Assembly (NCBI RefSeq): GCF_000504205.1
Contig: NZ_AZAJ01000001.1
Coordinates: 1,152,879-1,216,878 of the forward strand
Direction of reading: 5' to 3'
Origin: Methanolobus tindarius DSM 2278
Lineage (GTDB): Archaea; Halobacteriota; Methanosarcinia; Methanosarcinales; Methanosarcinaceae
Length of the DNA: 64,000 bases
This document shows, one piece after another, positions 45,145-55,972 of this stretch. Under the pieces are notes generated by a model. That model did not search any database. It was not told the DNA's origin and worked only from the letters and a program-made list of their open reading frames with translations. The translations under genes were made by a program, and so were the position numbers. Position 1 is the stretch's first letter. Each line of letters starts with the position of its first letter.

Positions 45145-45228
45145 CTTGTGGTATTTCCTCCGACATTATTATCTATTTTAAACACTCCATATGCATTTAA
45201 TTAAATAGATGAATAGAGTAAAACTTCG

Positions 45229-45588
45229 ATGATATTAAAATCTAATGGTAAAGAAGTAGCAACGGACGTTGATTTTGCCTGCAACATCCTAAAGCATATC
45301 AAGGGACTTATGTTCAGTAAGAGGATACCTGACAACTATGCTTTAGTCTTTGTAATGAAGAAAACCCAGCGAGTTTCGTTGCATATGTTATTTGTTAATT
45401 ATCCAATTGATGCTATTTTCCTTGACGATAAGAAACGGGTCATTAAGACATCCAGTATGAAAGCATGGATTGGTACTTGCTCCTGTGAAGGAAAGGTAAA
45501 ATACATCATAGAAACATCCCACGGAAAATCTGAAAAACTAAAGATTAAAACGGGAGATAAATTTGAATTTGAGAATCAGTGTCAGTAG
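45229..45588 (+). CDS. DUF192 family protein
   Basis: A 119-residue soluble protein with the DUF192 features: HIKGLMFSK near the start, MKKTQRVSLHMLFVNYPIDAIFLD in the middle and KYIIET near the end. It lacks the signal peptide common in other members. Function is unknown; structures show a small beta-rich fold. The mRNA may be leaderless because no ribosome binding site is visible before the ATG. Confidence 0.85.
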   Translation: MILKSNGKEVATDVDFACNILKHIKGLMFSKRIPDNYALVFVMKKTQRVSLHMLFVNYPIDAIFLDDKKRVIKTSSMKAWIGTCSCEGKVKYIIETSHGKSEKLKIKTGDKFEFENQCQ

Positions 45589-45729
45589 ACCAATAGTAAC
45601 TGTCTGGAACATATAAATACTGACAGATGTTAAAACCTGTTTAAAGAAATGTTTATTACATTCCGGGTTCTTTAAAGCCCTGATAGAATCATCATATTAT
45701 AATTAATACTCAATTACCGAGGAACATAG

Positions 45730-47877
45730 ATGTTACCTGAAGATGACTTAAAGATCATAACAGAGAAAATGGGAAGAGAACCTAATCTTGTAGAACAGGG
45801 ATGCTTCCTTAATCTGTGGAGCGAACACTGCTCATATCGCTCAAGCGCACCCCTGCTTAAAACATTTACAACCACCGGAGATAAGGTCATAATCGGCCCT
45901 GGTGACGATGCAGCAATTATCAGTTTTGGAAACGGATGGGTACTTGCAATAGGAATGGAGAGCCACAATCACCCATCATATGTTGACCCATACAACGGTG
46001 CAGCAACCGGAGTCGGCGGAATTGTGCGTGATATTATTTCCATGGGAGCAAGACCAATAGCACTTATGGACCCTCTTTATTTCGGTCCCCTTAACAACCC
46101 GAAAAACCTCTACCTTTTTGAGCACATTATTGAAGGAATTGCAGGATACGGAAACTGTATCGGTGTGCCTGTAGTACGCGGAGAAGCATTCTTTGACGAA
46201 TCATACAGCGGAAACCCTCTTGTAAACGTGGTAGCTGTAGGACTTGCACGCGAAGAGAATGTTGTGACTGCATGCTCACAGAAAGCAGGTAACAAGCTTG
46301 TTCTGATGGGTTCCACCACAGGAAGAGACGGACTTGGAGGAGCATCTTTCGCATCAAGAGACCTTTCTGAAGATTCAGAAGCAGAAGACAGGCCAAGTAT
46401 CCAGATTGGAGATCCGTTTACAGAGAAACTTGTTATCGAGGCAACACTTGAAGCCATTGGAAAAGGATACGTTAAATCATGCAGGGATCTCGGAGCAGCA
46501 GGACTTGCCGGTGCAAGTTCAGAAATGGCAGCAAAAGGTAATCTTGGAATGAAGATCATTGCAGACAATGTTATTCTTCGTGAAAGTGGTATGACTCCTT
46601 ACGAAATACTTATCGCTGAGTCACAGGAACGTATGCTCCTTGAGGTTGAACCTGAAAACGTGGATGCAGTACTTGACATTGCAAAGAAATACGACCTCAA
46701 CGGAAGTATGATTGGAGAACTCACTGAGGAACTTAACTATACAGTGCAGTTCCAGGGAGAAATTGCAGCAGACATTCCTGTAAAACTCCTGACAGAAGGT
46801 GCACCAACTTTTGAGCGCCCATCAACAGCTCCAGATGAACGTGACATCGGAGATAAGCCGGAACTTCCAGCAGACCTCAAACAGGCAATTATCGATGTGT
46901 TGTCATCACACAATGTAGCATCAAAGAGATGGATATACAGGCAGTACGACCATGAAGTACAGGTAAGGACAGTTACAAAACCAGGTGATGATGCAGGCAT
47001 ACTGAGAATCGATGGAAATGAAGGAATAGCACTTTCATGTGGATGCAACCCAAGACACACACTCCTGGACCCATATTCAGGTGGAAAAGGAACCGTTGTT
47101 GAAAATGCAATGAACCTTGCAGTAAAAGGTGCACGTGGAATAGCAATTGTAGATTGTCTTAACTTTGGAAACCCTGAAAGACCTGACATTTACTGGCAGT
47201 TCAAACATGCAATCCTTGGACTTGGAGATGCTGCAAGAGATTTATCAATACCTGTTGTGGGTGGAAATGTTTCCCTGTATAATGAAAGTGGTGAATTTAA
47301 GACAGCAATCGTCCCGACACCGTCAATCGGACTTGCAGGTTATATCAAAGATGTGACAAAAGCTCCAGCTGGTGTGTTCTCAAATGAAGGTGACACAATA
47401 ATTCTGGTTGGAAGTACAGCCGATGAACTTGGAGGTTCAGAGTACTATAACATCATTGGAAAGAAGAATGATGGTAAAGCACCACAGGTTCCTGAAAACA
47501 TAACTGCTGTTGTTGATGCACTTATCAGTCTTGCAGAGAGTGGGAAGATTACTGCCTCACACGATGTATCACTTGGTGGAATTGCCGTGGCACTTGCAGA
47601 AATGTGTGAAAAGACTGGTGCTGAAGTTGACCTTAGCAATGTAGCAGAAGGTCTTAGAACTGATGACATCCTGTTCTCTGAATCATATGCAAGAGCGCTG
47701 ATCACAACATCTGAACCGGATGCTGTAATGGAAATGATTGGAGAAGTACCCTGCACAGTCATTGGTACTGTTGGTGGAAACACGCTGAGCATCCAGATTG
47801 AAGATTCAAAGACAGAATTAGCTCTTGAAGAAATCAAAGAGGCAAGAGAAAGCCTCATGAATTTGATGATGGAATAA
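45730..47877 (+). CDS. purL: Phosphoribosylformylglycinamidine synthase II
   Basis: ATP-dependent step of purine synthesis; works with PurQ (glutaminase) and PurS, neither of which is in the window. The 715-residue protein has SEHCSYRSS with the catalytic histidine near residue 36, [25 protein letters not shown] and a second AIRS-type half with [10 protein letters not shown] and LNFGNPE. This is the small (archaeal/Gram-positive) PurL. Ribosome binding site GAGGA. Confidence 0.96.
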   Translation: MLPEDDLKIITEKMGREPNLVEQGCFLNLWSEHCSYRSSAPLLKTFTTTGDKVIIGPGDDAAIISFGNGWVLAIGMESHNHPSYVDPYNGAATGVGGIVRDIISMGARPIALMDPLYFGPLNNPKNLYLFEHIIEGIAGYGNCIGVPVVRGEAFFDESYSGNPLVNVVAVGLAREENVVTACSQKAGNKLVLMGSTTGRDGLGGASFASRDLSEDSEAEDRPSIQIGDPFTEKLVIEATLEAIGKGYVKSCRDLGAAGLAGASSEMAAKGNLGMKIIADNVILRESGMTPYEILIAESQERMLLEVEPENVDAVLDIAKKYDLNGSMIGELTEELNYTVQFQGEIAADIPVKLLTEGAPTFERPSTAPDERDIGDKPELPADLKQAIIDVLSSHNVASKRWIYRQYDHEVQVRTVTKPGDDAGILRIDGNEGIALSCGCNPRHTLLDPYSGGKGTVVENAMNLAVKGARGIAIVDCLNFGNPERPDIYWQFKHAILGLGDAARDLSIPVVGGNVSLYNESGEFKTAIVPTPSIGLAGYIKDVTKAPAGVFSNEGDTIILVGSTADELGGSEYYNIIGKKNDGKAPQVPENITAVVDALISLAESGKITASHDVSLGGIAVALAEMCEKTGAEVDLSNVAEGLRTDDILFSESYARALITTSEPDAVMEMIGEVPCTVIGTVGGNTLSIQIEDSKTELALEEIKEARESLMNLMME

Positions 47878-47938
47878 ACCATCATCATATCTCATTTTAT
47901 AAATACTACTTCTCAATATACATTTTAATTACAGCTTA

Positions 47939-48142
47939 TTATTCTTTATTTTGGAATGCAAAATAAATCATGTACAGTGCAGACAGACCAACCAGAATAT
48001 AAACGATTCTGGCTATGATACTGTATCCGAAGATCATTTCTACCAGATTCAGATTAGAGGAGACTCCAAATAAACCCCAGTTAAGACCTCCTATTATGAC
48101 CAGTACCATGGCTACCCAGTCAATGCTATTCATTTTAGGCAA
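47939..48142 (-). CDS. DUF378 family small membrane protein, TTG start
   Basis: A 67-residue protein with two membrane helices (about residues 8-27 and 40-60) and the DUF378 motif VIIGGLNWGLFG. Function unknown. The ribosome binding site GGGAGGTGA lies 4 nt before the TTG at 48142, much closer than to the ATG three codons on, so TTG is the better start. Confidence 0.85.
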   Translation of the reverse strand: MPKMNSIDWVAMVLVIIGGLNWGLFGVSSNLNLVEMIFGYSIIARIVYILVGLSALYMIYFAFQNKE

Positions 48143-48250
48143 AGTTTCACCTCCCTTTAAACCCCTTTACCAATAATTAATATTGACTTTATGGTTATAT
48201 ATAATTGTTGAAGTTATAGAATGTCCATAAATATTATGAAAGAAGAAATG

Positions 48251-48901
48251 TCAGTCACTTTCCTTCATGGCATCCTCATAAAGCTTGTTTATATTCGTAG
48301 GAATTGGGTTGTCCTTCAGTAATTTTGCAAAGAATGCAAGATTATTCACCATATACCGGACAGTCTTGTTTGTATAGAGATGCCTTTCCCCGTCGGCAGC
48401 AATATAACTTGGACCCGGACCTGCATCGCCTACCCAGTAGCTATCAACGTTTGGAGGAACAGTACAACCCAGATGAGTCAGGTTAAACAACGTAGTTGCT
48501 GCAACATCGTGTGCCCCGTCTTCATTGCCGGTTATCACCACACCTGCTACTTTTCCGTATAGAGGAAACTGCCCTGTTTCGGGATCACTGTCTGCATAAG
48601 TCCCATCAAGTCTTTCCACAACCAGCTGTGCAACAGAAGATCTCACACCCATCCAAATGGGAGAGCCGATTACAAGTATATCGCTGGATTTTATTTTGTC
48701 CAGTATAAGTGGCCACTCATCACCTTCACCTTCATCAGACGATACACCAAACTTTACGTCATAATCTACAACCCTGACAACTTCACTTTCAACACCAAGT
48801 TCCTCGAAAAACTTTACTGCTTTGTCAATAAGAGCCCTTGTGTTTGAGATTTCAGGAGAACGTTTCAAAGTACAATTCAGAAATAATGCTTTTAACCCCA
48901 T
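48251..48901 (-). CDS. Flavodoxin-fold NAD(P)H:FMN reductase family protein
   Basis: A 216-residue protein of the flavodoxin-like fold: LFLNCTLKRSPEISNT near the start replaces the usual FMN phosphate loop, IGSPIWMGVRSS near residue 78 is the second FMN loop, and ITGNEDGAHD near 122 the third. It lacks the cysteine cluster of Isf. The substrate may be a quinone or flavin. The message may be leaderless. It stands alone between DUF378 and TRAM genes. Confidence 0.82.
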   Translation of the reverse strand: MGLKALFLNCTLKRSPEISNTRALIDKAVKFFEELGVESEVVRVVDYDVKFGVSSDEGEGDEWPLILDKIKSSDILVIGSPIWMGVRSSVAQLVVERLDGTYADSDPETGQFPLYGKVAGVVITGNEDGAHDVAATTLFNLTHLGCTVPPNVDSYWVGDAGPGPSYIAADGERHLYTNKTVRYMVNNLAFFAKLLKDNPIPTNINKLYEDAMKESD

Positions 48902-48999
48902 ACAGAAAAGTGTGAGTATGGTAGATAAATAGCTTTCTTAAAATAACATGAAAAATTAATTCAAAATAAAAGACCGGAATAACCGGGTAAAAAGTAAAG

Positions 49000-49021
49000 A
49001 AGAATGGTAAAAACCATTCTT
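49000..49021 (-). terminator. Terminator of the TRAM gene
   Basis: AAGAATGGT-AAAA-ACCATTCTT is a perfect 9-bp hairpin located 9 nt past the stop of the TRAM protein gene; the minus strand continues with T-rich sequence. Confidence 0.55.
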
Positions 49022-49029
49022 AATAAGTT

Positions 49030-49242
49030 TTATTCTTCCTTTTCTGCAAATCCGAATTTGCGCAGTACTCTTGTGATCTTAATGTTTACAGTGTCGCCAA
49101 CCTGAGTGTCTGGCACAAAAATTACAAAGCCCTCTACTCTGGCGATGCCGTCTCCTTCTCTTGCAAGGTCTTCAATTGTTACTTCGTATGTCTCGCCAAC
49201 ATCTACTGGAGCTGTTGATTCTCTGTCATTGTTATTAAACAA
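49030..49242 (-). CDS. TRAM domain RNA-binding protein, TTG start
   Basis: A 70-residue protein that is a single TRAM (OB-fold) domain: GETYEVTIEDLAREGDGIARV and FVPDTQVGDTVNIKI are typical. In Methanolobus and other methanogens such proteins act as cold-responsive RNA chaperones. The N-terminal dozen residues are polar (NNNDRES). The start is TTG at 49242, 7 nt after AAGGACGTG; no ATG is in frame. It is divergent from the VAT ATPase gene. Confidence 0.92.
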   Translation of the reverse strand: MFNNNDRESTAPVDVGETYEVTIEDLAREGDGIARVEGFVIFVPDTQVGDTVNIKITRVLRKFGFAEKEE

Positions 49243-49495
49243 AATAATACACGTCCTTTAATTCAAACTAAGAAAAGAAACCATACTGAAAAAACCACGA
49301 TAAAAATGTAATATCAATGAATTCAGAATTGTATCAAATCTTACAACGAGTAGTACACATAACAGATATTTAAAGCTTCTCTGTACAAAACAGAGTCAAT
49401 GTAGAAACCATATCTTATTTATTCTTTAGAATAAAATAGATAGCTATAAATCACAAGCTCACAGTTTGTTCAGAGTAATTTTAGGGATGAAAACA

Positions 49496-51733
49496 ATGGA
49501 TGAAGTTCAGATAAAAGTAGAGAAAGCCCATCCTAATGATTTTGGAAGGGGAATTATACGTCTGGATCCTACTACACTCTTAAGCCTCCAACTCTCTCCC
49601 GGAGACATAGTTGAGATTGAAGGAAAAAGAAAGACAGCAGCTAAGGTATGGAGAGCTGAAAGGCAGGATTGGGGCCAGGGAATTGTCAGGATTGACGGTT
49701 TTATCAGGCAGAATGCAGGTGTAGGAATTGGTGAGAGAATCACTGTAAGAAAAGCAGAAGTTGTTACTGCTACAAAAGTAGTCCTGGCACCTCCTGAAGG
49801 GGTTTCCATGGAATATGGAGATCATATCAGTGAGATAATCAAACGTAACATAATGAAGCGACCACTGGTAGAAGGCGACATCATCCCTATTATAAGTTCA
49901 ATGACACAGCCTATGACCAGCCAGGTCGGTGGCGGGCAGGCGATACCACTTATTGCCGTAGAAACTGATCCTAAAGAAGAAATCCTCATAATCGGAGAGT
50001 TCACTGAAATTGAACTTCGTCAGAAACCTGTTCGTGGTTATGACGGTGCCACCCGCGGAGTTACTTACGAAGATATTGGCGGACTCGGTTCAGAGATACA
50101 GCGTGTAAGGGAGATGATAGAACTTCCACTCAAGCACCCGGAACTATTCCAGAGACTTAATATAGAGCCTCCAAAAGGAATTATCCTCTACGGACCACCC
50201 GGTACTGGAAAAACACTGATTGCAAAAGCAGTTGCAAATGAATCCAGGGCAAATTTCCTCTATATTGCAGGCCCTGAAATCATGGGCAAATACTATGGAG
50301 AAAGTGAAGAGCGCATCCGTAAGATCTTCGAAGAAGCAGAAGATGATGCACCTTCAATCATATTTATTGATGAAATAGACTCAATTGCACCGAAAAGACA
50401 GAACGTCACAGGAGAAGTTGAGCGCAGAGTTGTAGCTCAGTTGCTTACAATGATGGACGGCCTTGAAGAAAGAGGACAGGTTGTTGTAATTGGTGCTACA
50501 AACCGTGTTGATGCAATCGACCCTGCACTTAGAAGACCTGGTAGGTTTGACAGGGAAATCGAAATAGGAGTCCCTGACACCGATGACCGTCTTGAAATAA
50601 TGCAGATTCACACTCGTGGCGTGCCTCTTGCAGAAGATGTTGACGAAGAATTCCTTGATTATATCGCAAAACACACACAGGCATTTGTGGGTGCAGACCT
50701 TCTGGCACTTGTCCAGGAAGCTGCAATGCGCTCTCTAAGGAGAGCACTGCCAGATATTAATCTGGAAGACGAAGATATCCCACAGGAAATTCTTGAAAGC
50801 ATTGTTGTCTGCAAGGACGACTTTGAGAATGCACTGAGAGAAATTGAGCCTTCTGCAATGAGAGAAGTGCTTGTAGAGGTTCCTGATGTCAGATGGAATG
50901 ACGTTGGTGGACTGGATAAAGCCAAGCAGGAAATCAAGGAAGCTGTGGAATGGCCGCTTACAAGACCAGACAGGTTTGTGAGTATGGGAATAAAACCACC
51001 AAAGGGAGTTTTGCTTTTCGGACCGCCGGGGACAGGTAAAACACTGATAGCACAGGCAGTTGCAAATGAATCAAATGCCAATTTCATTAGTGTAAAAGGA
51101 CCACAGATGTTGTCCAAATGGGTAGGAGAATCTGAAAAAGCCATACGGGAAACTTTCAAGAAAGCCAGACAGGTGGCACCTTGCATTGTATTCTTTGATG
51201 AAATAGATTCAATTGCACCTATGAGAAGTGCTATATCCGAGGATTCAAAGGTTTCAGAGAGAATTGTAAACCAGCTTCTGACAGAACTGGACGGCCTTGA
51301 ACCGTTGAAGGAAATAGTAGTTATTGCCGCAACCAACAGGCCGGACATCATTGACCCTGCACTTTTAAGATCAGGAAGATTTGACAGGATGGTACTTGTG
51401 GGACAATCTACCTATTCAGGAAGAAAGCAGATATTCAAGATCCATTCAAAGAACATTCCTCTTGGAGATGATGTAACAATCGATGACCTTGCATCCATGA
51501 CTGAAGGATTTGTCGGAGCTGACATCGAAGCAGTATGCAGAGAAGCTGTAATGCTGGCATTGAGAGAAAACTTTGACTCTGATAAGGTCAGCATGAAATA
51601 CTTCAAAGAAGCCCTTAACAAAGTCAGACCAACACTGTCTGAAAATCTTGTAGAATACTATGAGAAAATACAGGCACAGTTCAAGGGTGGCATCAAAAAG
51701 GAAGAAACAAGTTCTTATATAGGATACAGATAA
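49496..51733 (+). CDS. VAT/Cdc48-type AAA ATPase
   Basis: A hexameric unfoldase that feeds proteins to the proteasome. The 745-residue product has an N domain (residues 1-190, double-psi barrel), D1 with Walker A GPPGTGKT near 233 and Walker [11 protein letters not shown], and D2 with Walker A near 509 and [10 protein letters not shown]. The arginine-finger and sensor regions (GATNR, AATNRPD) are normal. I chose ATG 49496 because AGGGATG precedes it; ATGs at 49466 and 49487 are less likely. C-terminal tail is SSYIGYR, so a hydrophobic-Tyr ending may dock to the proteasome, but this is not the canonical HbYX. Confidence 0.95.
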   Translation: MDEVQIKVEKAHPNDFGRGIIRLDPTTLLSLQLSPGDIVEIEGKRKTAAKVWRAERQDWGQGIVRIDGFIRQNAGVGIGERITVRKAEVVTATKVVLAPPEGVSMEYGDHISEIIKRNIMKRPLVEGDIIPIISSMTQPMTSQVGGGQAIPLIAVETDPKEEILIIGEFTEIELRQKPVRGYDGATRGVTYEDIGGLGSEIQRVREMIELPLKHPELFQRLNIEPPKGIILYGPPGTGKTLIAKAVANESRANFLYIAGPEIMGKYYGESEERIRKIFEEAEDDAPSIIFIDEIDSIAPKRQNVTGEVERRVVAQLLTMMDGLEERGQVVVIGATNRVDAIDPALRRPGRFDREIEIGVPDTDDRLEIMQIHTRGVPLAEDVDEEFLDYIAKHTQAFVGADLLALVQEAAMRSLRRALPDINLEDEDIPQEILESIVVCKDDFENALREIEPSAMREVLVEVPDVRWNDVGGLDKAKQEIKEAVEWPLTRPDRFVSMGIKPPKGVLLFGPPGTGKTLIAQAVANESNANFISVKGPQMLSKWVGESEKAIRETFKKARQVAPCIVFFDEIDSIAPMRSAISEDSKVSERIVNQLLTELDGLEPLKEIVVIAATNRPDIIDPALLRSGRFDRMVLVGQSTYSGRKQIFKIHSKNIPLGDDVTIDDLASMTEGFVGADIEAVCREAVMLALRENFDSDKVSMKYFKEALNKVRPTLSENLVEYYEKIQAQFKGGIKKEETSSYIGYR

Positions 51734-51781
51734 ATATATGAAAAATTTAGATGTAATTATTATATACAGGGGCGAATGAAA

Positions 51782-52057
51782 ATGGCAAATGTCTTTGCAA
51801 AGAACCTTTCGAGCAAACAGGTAATGGCAACAGATGGAACAGAAATTGGCATATTATACAATATTGTAATGGATATCAAATCAGGAGACCTCATTGACCT
51901 CATAGTTAAACCGGACATGAGTCTTGACACTTCCAAATATAAGACAGACGAGCAGTACATACTGCTGCCTTTTGAGTCAGTCAGAGCCATAAAGGACTAT
52001 ATCGTTGTCGATAAGAATATAGCCCGCGGCTTAACTCCTGAACCTGTAGAAATATAA
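51782..52057 (+). CDS. PRC-barrel domain protein
   Basis: A 91-residue single PRC-barrel protein with NLSSKQVMATDGTEIGILYNI in the first part and FESVRAIKDYIVVD in the second. Small PRC-barrel proteins of archaea (CdpB type) take part in cell division with SepF and FtsZ, but others act in RNA or photosynthesis-like complexes, so role is not assigned. ATG 51782 follows AGGGGCGA; an ATG two codons earlier is equally open. It lies 48 nt after the VAT gene and may be co-transcribed. Confidence 0.88.
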   Translation: MANVFAKNLSSKQVMATDGTEIGILYNIVMDIKSGDLIDLIVKPDMSLDTSKYKTDEQYILLPFESVRAIKDYIVVDKNIARGLTPEPVEI

Positions 52058-52135
52058 TCACACCGGCTGCAGAGATTGCCTTGCAGCCCTTTCATTTTCT
52101 TTTTTAGCTTCAATTTCAACTTAGCTTAAGATTGA

Positions 52136-52816
52136 TTAAATCAATCCGCTTGATATCAGATAATCTATTGCTTCCACAGTGCCATCACCATAGCTTGCTT
52201 CACTTACATAGTCTGCTATATCTTTCAGGAAATCATCAGCGTTACCTACAGCAACCGCAAAGCCTGCTTCCTGAAGCATTTCCAGATCATTGATAGAGTC
52301 ACCTATGGCAACGAAATCCGTGGTTTCAAGACCCATCATCTCTGCCATTTTAAAAAGCCCTGTTCCCTTGTTTATTTTTTTACTCTTGATGTGTATGGCA
52401 AAATGAGTGTCTATAATCTCAACATTGGGGAAATGTGTTCCCAGGACTTCACGTGCTTTTTCCACATCAAAATTACTTCTTAGGACAATTTCAGTTCTCC
52501 TGTGAACCGAGTCCAGCTTCTCCATGTTAAATTCAGAAGAGAGGAATTCGTAGGCTTCCTCACACTCATGGATTACATCAGAAACTATTGGATCATTATC
52601 AAATCCATCGATAATAACACCACCATTCTCTGCTATTATATTGCAGCATACACCCACGAGTTTAGCTGTTGCTTTTGCATAACAGAGAACATTTCCTGTG
52701 GCAATCACAACAGGAATGTCAAGTGCACGCAATTTGGCAGCAGCAGTCAGACTGAGCTTACGATCCCTGTGAGTAATGGTTCCATCGATGTCAATTACAA
52801 TGGCCTTGAATTTCAT
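52136..52816 (-). CDS. Phosphoglycolate phosphatase, archaeal HAD type
   Basis: A 226-residue HAD phosphatase: nucleophile Asp9 and acid Asp11 in DIDGTIT, ATGNVLC as motif II, the conserved Lys near 159 (INKGTG), and GDSINDLEML as motif IV. The C2-type cap domain and length match archaeal phosphoglycolate phosphatases, and the Cof-type flavour is also possible. The start is ATG 52816; no ribosome binding site is evident, and a longer in-frame start overlaps the upstream gene. Convergent with the PRC-barrel gene. Confidence 0.85.
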   Translation of the reverse strand: MKFKAIVIDIDGTITHRDRKLSLTAAAKLRALDIPVVIATGNVLCYAKATAKLVGVCCNIIAENGGVIIDGFDNDPIVSDVIHECEEAYEFLSSEFNMEKLDSVHRRTEIVLRSNFDVEKAREVLGTHFPNVEIIDTHFAIHIKSKKINKGTGLFKMAEMMGLETTDFVAIGDSINDLEMLQEAGFAVAVGNADDFLKDIADYVSEASYGDGTVEAIDYLISSGLI

Positions 52817-52851
52817 AAGCATTATGAAGGCAGTGATAAATAAAAGTGTTT

Positions 52852-53832
52852 TCAGTGGCGTGATTCCCTGATAATACCCAGGCATACTTTAAGGAACAAA
52901 AAAGGTCCTGTTACCATCAGGAAAAGATAGCTTATCGTAAGCAATGCAGTACTTACAGAAGGAAGAAGGCATGCAAAGTTGACACCTAAGAGCAATAATA
53001 CTGAGAAATAAAAAACATCCTCTGCTGAATAAAATCCCTCAGACAATGGTTCTACAAAATCATAAGAAGGCTTCGATTTCACCAGTATTGTCGCAATCAC
53101 AACATAAGACAGAATGATAAAAATATAGGGAGCGATGGTTACAGGAATTCTTTCCGGCAGTAAAATGAAGAATGTCACAACATAAAGAATCAGAAGATAA
53201 GCAGTTAAGATCCAAAAATGTTTCTTTTTCAGATGAAGGGAAGTTATATCACTGCTAACTGACACCTTCCATGCAAGAAATATCAAAATCAGAGTACCTA
53301 TTACGGAAATATTTGCTGTAACAATATTGAATGAATTACCATTAGCAATGAAACTGCTGAGAACTACTATAGCTATTGCAACAAAAATCAAACTTCTACG
53401 GCTTTTTAGAAGAATTGTTGCATGTTTGGAAAACACTCTTCCGGTAAGTACCTGAAATACAAGAACCGGAACTAAAAATGACATAACAGGATGCCAGAAA
53501 AAGACGAGAATTGAATACTCGGCTATAGCAATTCCAAAGAATGTTCCAAGACCCGGACCTGCTGAATCCATGTAACCTGCCCAGAGAACTTTAGTTATCC
53601 ATGCTTCATAAAGGGCAAATATTACACCAAATAAATATAGTTGCTGAATACTCGTTTTTTCATATTCCAATGCTATCCACAGGAAAAAAAGTACGTGGAA
53701 CAGGTAAAGTGGAAATGTAAGAAATATACCCCATGGATCAAGGAACCACATGGTAGAAGCTCCTGAAAATACCTCCGCAAAAAACATTGACAGCAGACCT
53801 ATCAACAAAATTGGGTAAATTCTTTTCATCAA
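52852..53832 (-). CDS. Multi-helix membrane protein, unknown
   Basis: A 326-residue integral membrane protein with about nine hydrophobic helices, from residue 8 to residue 315. A conserved-looking acidic/aromatic stretch, WITKVLWAGYMDSAG, lies near residue 80, followed by HPVMSFLVPV. The N-terminal helix may be a signal anchor. I recognise no family. It overlaps the upstream region of the phosphatase gene and probably is co-transcribed with it (36 nt between them). Confidence 0.6.
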   Translation of the reverse strand: MMKRIYPILLIGLLSMFFAEVFSGASTMWFLDPWGIFLTFPLYLFHVLFFLWIALEYEKTSIQQLYLFGVIFALYEAWITKVLWAGYMDSAGPGLGTFFGIAIAEYSILVFFWHPVMSFLVPVLVFQVLTGRVFSKHATILLKSRRSLIFVAIAIVVLSSFIANGNSFNIVTANISVIGTLILIFLAWKVSVSSDITSLHLKKKHFWILTAYLLILYVVTFFILLPERIPVTIAPYIFIILSYVVIATILVKSKPSYDFVEPLSEGFYSAEDVFYFSVLLLLGVNFACLLPSVSTALLTISYLFLMVTGPFLFLKVCLGIIRESRH

Positions 53833-53973
53833 ACGAACTATGTGTTCTCAGGATATAAAAATCCAGACAATGAATGCAATCTGATTTTAGAAAATATATT
53901 TGATTTTAAATTTGTTTTAAAAAAGGAAAAGAAAGAATCCCCCAGGAAGGAGAATCATTCATTGTACCCAATA

Positions 53974-54951
53974 TTATGGATCACGCAGACCTGGAGTAGT
54001 TACAGAAATGATAGCTTCACCGTCAGGAAGGTTTGGAGAGTCTACGAGTTTGACAATTCTCTTATCACCCTTGGATTTACGCAGGTAAAGCCTGAAAGTT
54101 GCCGTGTGGCCAACTATGTGTCCTCCTATTGGCTTGGTCGGATCACCAAAGAAGGCATCTGGTTTTGACATAACCTGGTTTGTAACTATAACAGATGCGT
54201 TGTAGAGGTCACCACATTTCTGGAGACCATGCAGGTGTTTGTTAAGTTTCTGCTGCCTGTCTGCAAGTGTTCCCCTTCCGATATATTCCGCCCTGAAATG
54301 AGCTGTCAGGGAGTCCACAATGAAAAGTCTCACTGGCATATCACTGTCTTTTAGCTCATTTGCAAGTTCCATTGCAGAATCTACAAGCAATATCTGGTGA
54401 TTGGAATTATATGCACGTGCTACATGTATGTGTTTCAGGAACTCTTCAGGATCATATTCCTGACCGTATTTTTCAGAAAGACCTTCAACCATCTGTTTGA
54501 TTCTTTCAGGCCTGAAGGTGTTCTCAGTATCGATAATAACTACGGAGCCACTAAGTCCCCCCTGTTCCTTTGGTAATTGGACATTGACAGCAAGCTGGTG
54601 TGCAACCTGTGTTTTACCGGAACCAAATTCACCATAGAGTTCAGTAATTGCCTGAGTGTCTATGCCACCGCCCATCATTTCATCGAATTCAGTACATCCT
54701 GTGGTAAGCTTGCCCACAAGTTTCCTGCGTTCCATTACCATATCTCCCGTTTCAAAGCCACCAATATCAGCTGACTGCCTGGCAGCAAGAATAATCTTTG
54801 CTGCGGTGGATTCACCAATTTCAGCTGCGGTTGCGAGTTCTGCCGGGGAGGAAACAGCAATTGCTTCAACGGTTGTAAAACCTGCATCTTTTAATTTCTG
54901 TGCGGTCGCCGGACCTACATGGTCCAGTTCTTCCAATAACACTTCTGACAT
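53974..54951 (-). CDS. radA: DNA repair and recombination protein RadA
   Basis: The archaeal recombinase that forms filaments on single-stranded DNA. Residues 1-60 are the helix-hairpin-helix DNA-binding domain, followed by the polymerisation region with GFETGD, Walker A GEFGSGKT at 107-114 and Walker B LFIVDSL. The L2 region with [10 protein letters not shown] and [19 protein letters not shown] is complete. 325 residues, normal. Ribosome binding site AGGAG. It is divergent from coaD. Confidence 0.96.
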   Translation of the reverse strand: MSEVLLEELDHVGPATAQKLKDAGFTTVEAIAVSSPAELATAAEIGESTAAKIILAARQSADIGGFETGDMVMERRKLVGKLTTGCTEFDEMMGGGIDTQAITELYGEFGSGKTQVAHQLAVNVQLPKEQGGLSGSVVIIDTENTFRPERIKQMVEGLSEKYGQEYDPEEFLKHIHVARAYNSNHQILLVDSAMELANELKDSDMPVRLFIVDSLTAHFRAEYIGRGTLADRQQKLNKHLHGLQKCGDLYNASVIVTNQVMSKPDAFFGDPTKPIGGHIVGHTATFRLYLRKSKGDKRIVKLVDSPNLPDGEAIISVTTPGLRDP

Positions 54952-55116
54952 TTATCTTAACTCCTGGGTGCACATGTTTTCTTCTGGTGCACAATTCGAT
55001 TACTAATTGACTTTTGAGTATATATACCTGAAGAGAGCAGGGTGAAAGTATTATTTATAGTGTTTATAGAAAATGTACAACAAACCTTATCATTCAAACG
55101 TGTCATTTAGGGAGCA

Positions 55117-55575
55117 ATGGCCAGAGTAGTAGTAGGCGGGACTTTTGAATGCCTGCATGACGGACACAAAGAACTTATCCATAAAGCATTCGAACTTGCC
55201 GGAAACAGCGGAATTGTTGACATCGGACTTACATCCAATGAAATGGCAAACAGACGTCCACGTCATGTTCCGGATTATGATACAAGGAAGAAGAATCTTC
55301 TTAAATACATCAATGAAATTTCAGAAGGCCAGGAATATACAATACTGGAACTCAATGAACCTTTTGGGAAAACACTAAATGTGGACTATGATTACATTGT
55401 AGTTTCACCGGAAACTCATCCTGTTGCACTGAAAATAAATCAGCTCAGGAGTGAGAAGAAAATGAAGCAAATTGAGGTTGTCAGGGTTGATTTTGTGCTT
55501 GCCGACGACAAAATACCCATATCTTCTACAAGAATAGCCCACGGTGAAATAGATATCCACGGGCATCTGAAGTAA
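55117..55575 (+). CDS. coaD: Phosphopantetheine adenylyltransferase, archaeal type
   Basis: Adds AMP to 4'-phosphopantetheine in coenzyme A synthesis. The 152-residue protein has the nucleotidyltransferase loop GGTFECLHDGHKEL, the RPRHVPDYDTR segment, and ISSTRI near the C terminus. This is the archaeal/eukaryotic PPAT type. Ribosome binding site AGGGAG very close to the ATG. Neighbours are unrelated. Confidence 0.93.
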   Translation: MARVVVGGTFECLHDGHKELIHKAFELAGNSGIVDIGLTSNEMANRRPRHVPDYDTRKKNLLKYINEISEGQEYTILELNEPFGKTLNVDYDYIVVSPETHPVALKINQLRSEKKMKQIEVVRVDFVLADDKIPISSTRIAHGEIDIHGHLK

Positions 55576-55608
55576 GATATTGGCAAGGTGCAGATTTCCA
55601 GAACATAA

Positions 55609-55617
55609 TTTTATAAA
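55609..55617 (+). promoter_or_regulatory. TATA box, likely leaderless transcript
   Basis: TTTTATAAA ends 22 nt before the ATG at 55640, so transcription would start at or near the start codon. No ribosome binding site is present. Confidence 0.55.
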
Positions 55618-55639
55618 CCTTTTTTTACAACTACTGTCC

Positions 55640-55972
55640 ATGGGAAGAGTATTCAACGAAATGGACAATCAGATTTTTAACAAGCTTGCACCTGAACTTG
55701 CCGGAAACACAATGTCAAATGCAGGGCATAACTATCCGTTTATTCTCAGACCTGTATCACACAAGATAGCTGTAGATGCTGATGACTTTCGGGCGAGGAT
55801 GGATAAGCTGGACTCAGAAGAAATGGAATATCTTTTCCAGCTTGCCATTGAAGGTAAAGAGGACATCAGGTCCCTTGAAGAAGAAGATGTTGATACCTTC
55901 ATCGAAATGGTTGAAGAGAAACTCTCAGCCGAGAAAATGAAGGAACTCAAAGCAAAGCTTGGAATGGCATAA
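55640..55972 (+). CDS. Conserved-looking protein of unknown function
   Basis: A 110-residue acidic protein, mostly helical from residue 50 on, with NEMDNQIFNKLAPELAG near the start and two glutamate-rich helices towards the end. No family recognised. The message is probably leaderless (TATA box at 55609). Its stop overlaps the start of the endonuclease-IV-like gene by 1 nt (TAATG), so the two are translationally coupled and may act together in DNA repair; that is inference only. Confidence 0.7.
   Translation: MGRVFNEMDNQIFNKLAPELAGNTMSNAGHNYPFILRPVSHKIAVDADDFRARMDKLDSEEMEYLFQLAIEGKEDIRSLEEEDVDTFIEMVEEKLSAEKMKELKAKLGMA

Noticed and set aside
52822-52885. Longer start for the phosphoglycolate phosphatase
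   Set aside because: The added residues overlap the upstream membrane-protein gene and precede the conserved MKFKAIVIDIDGT start.
53842-54168. Plus-strand frame at the 3' side of radA
   Set aside because: Mostly antisense to the radA C terminus, no ribosome binding site, and no homology seen.
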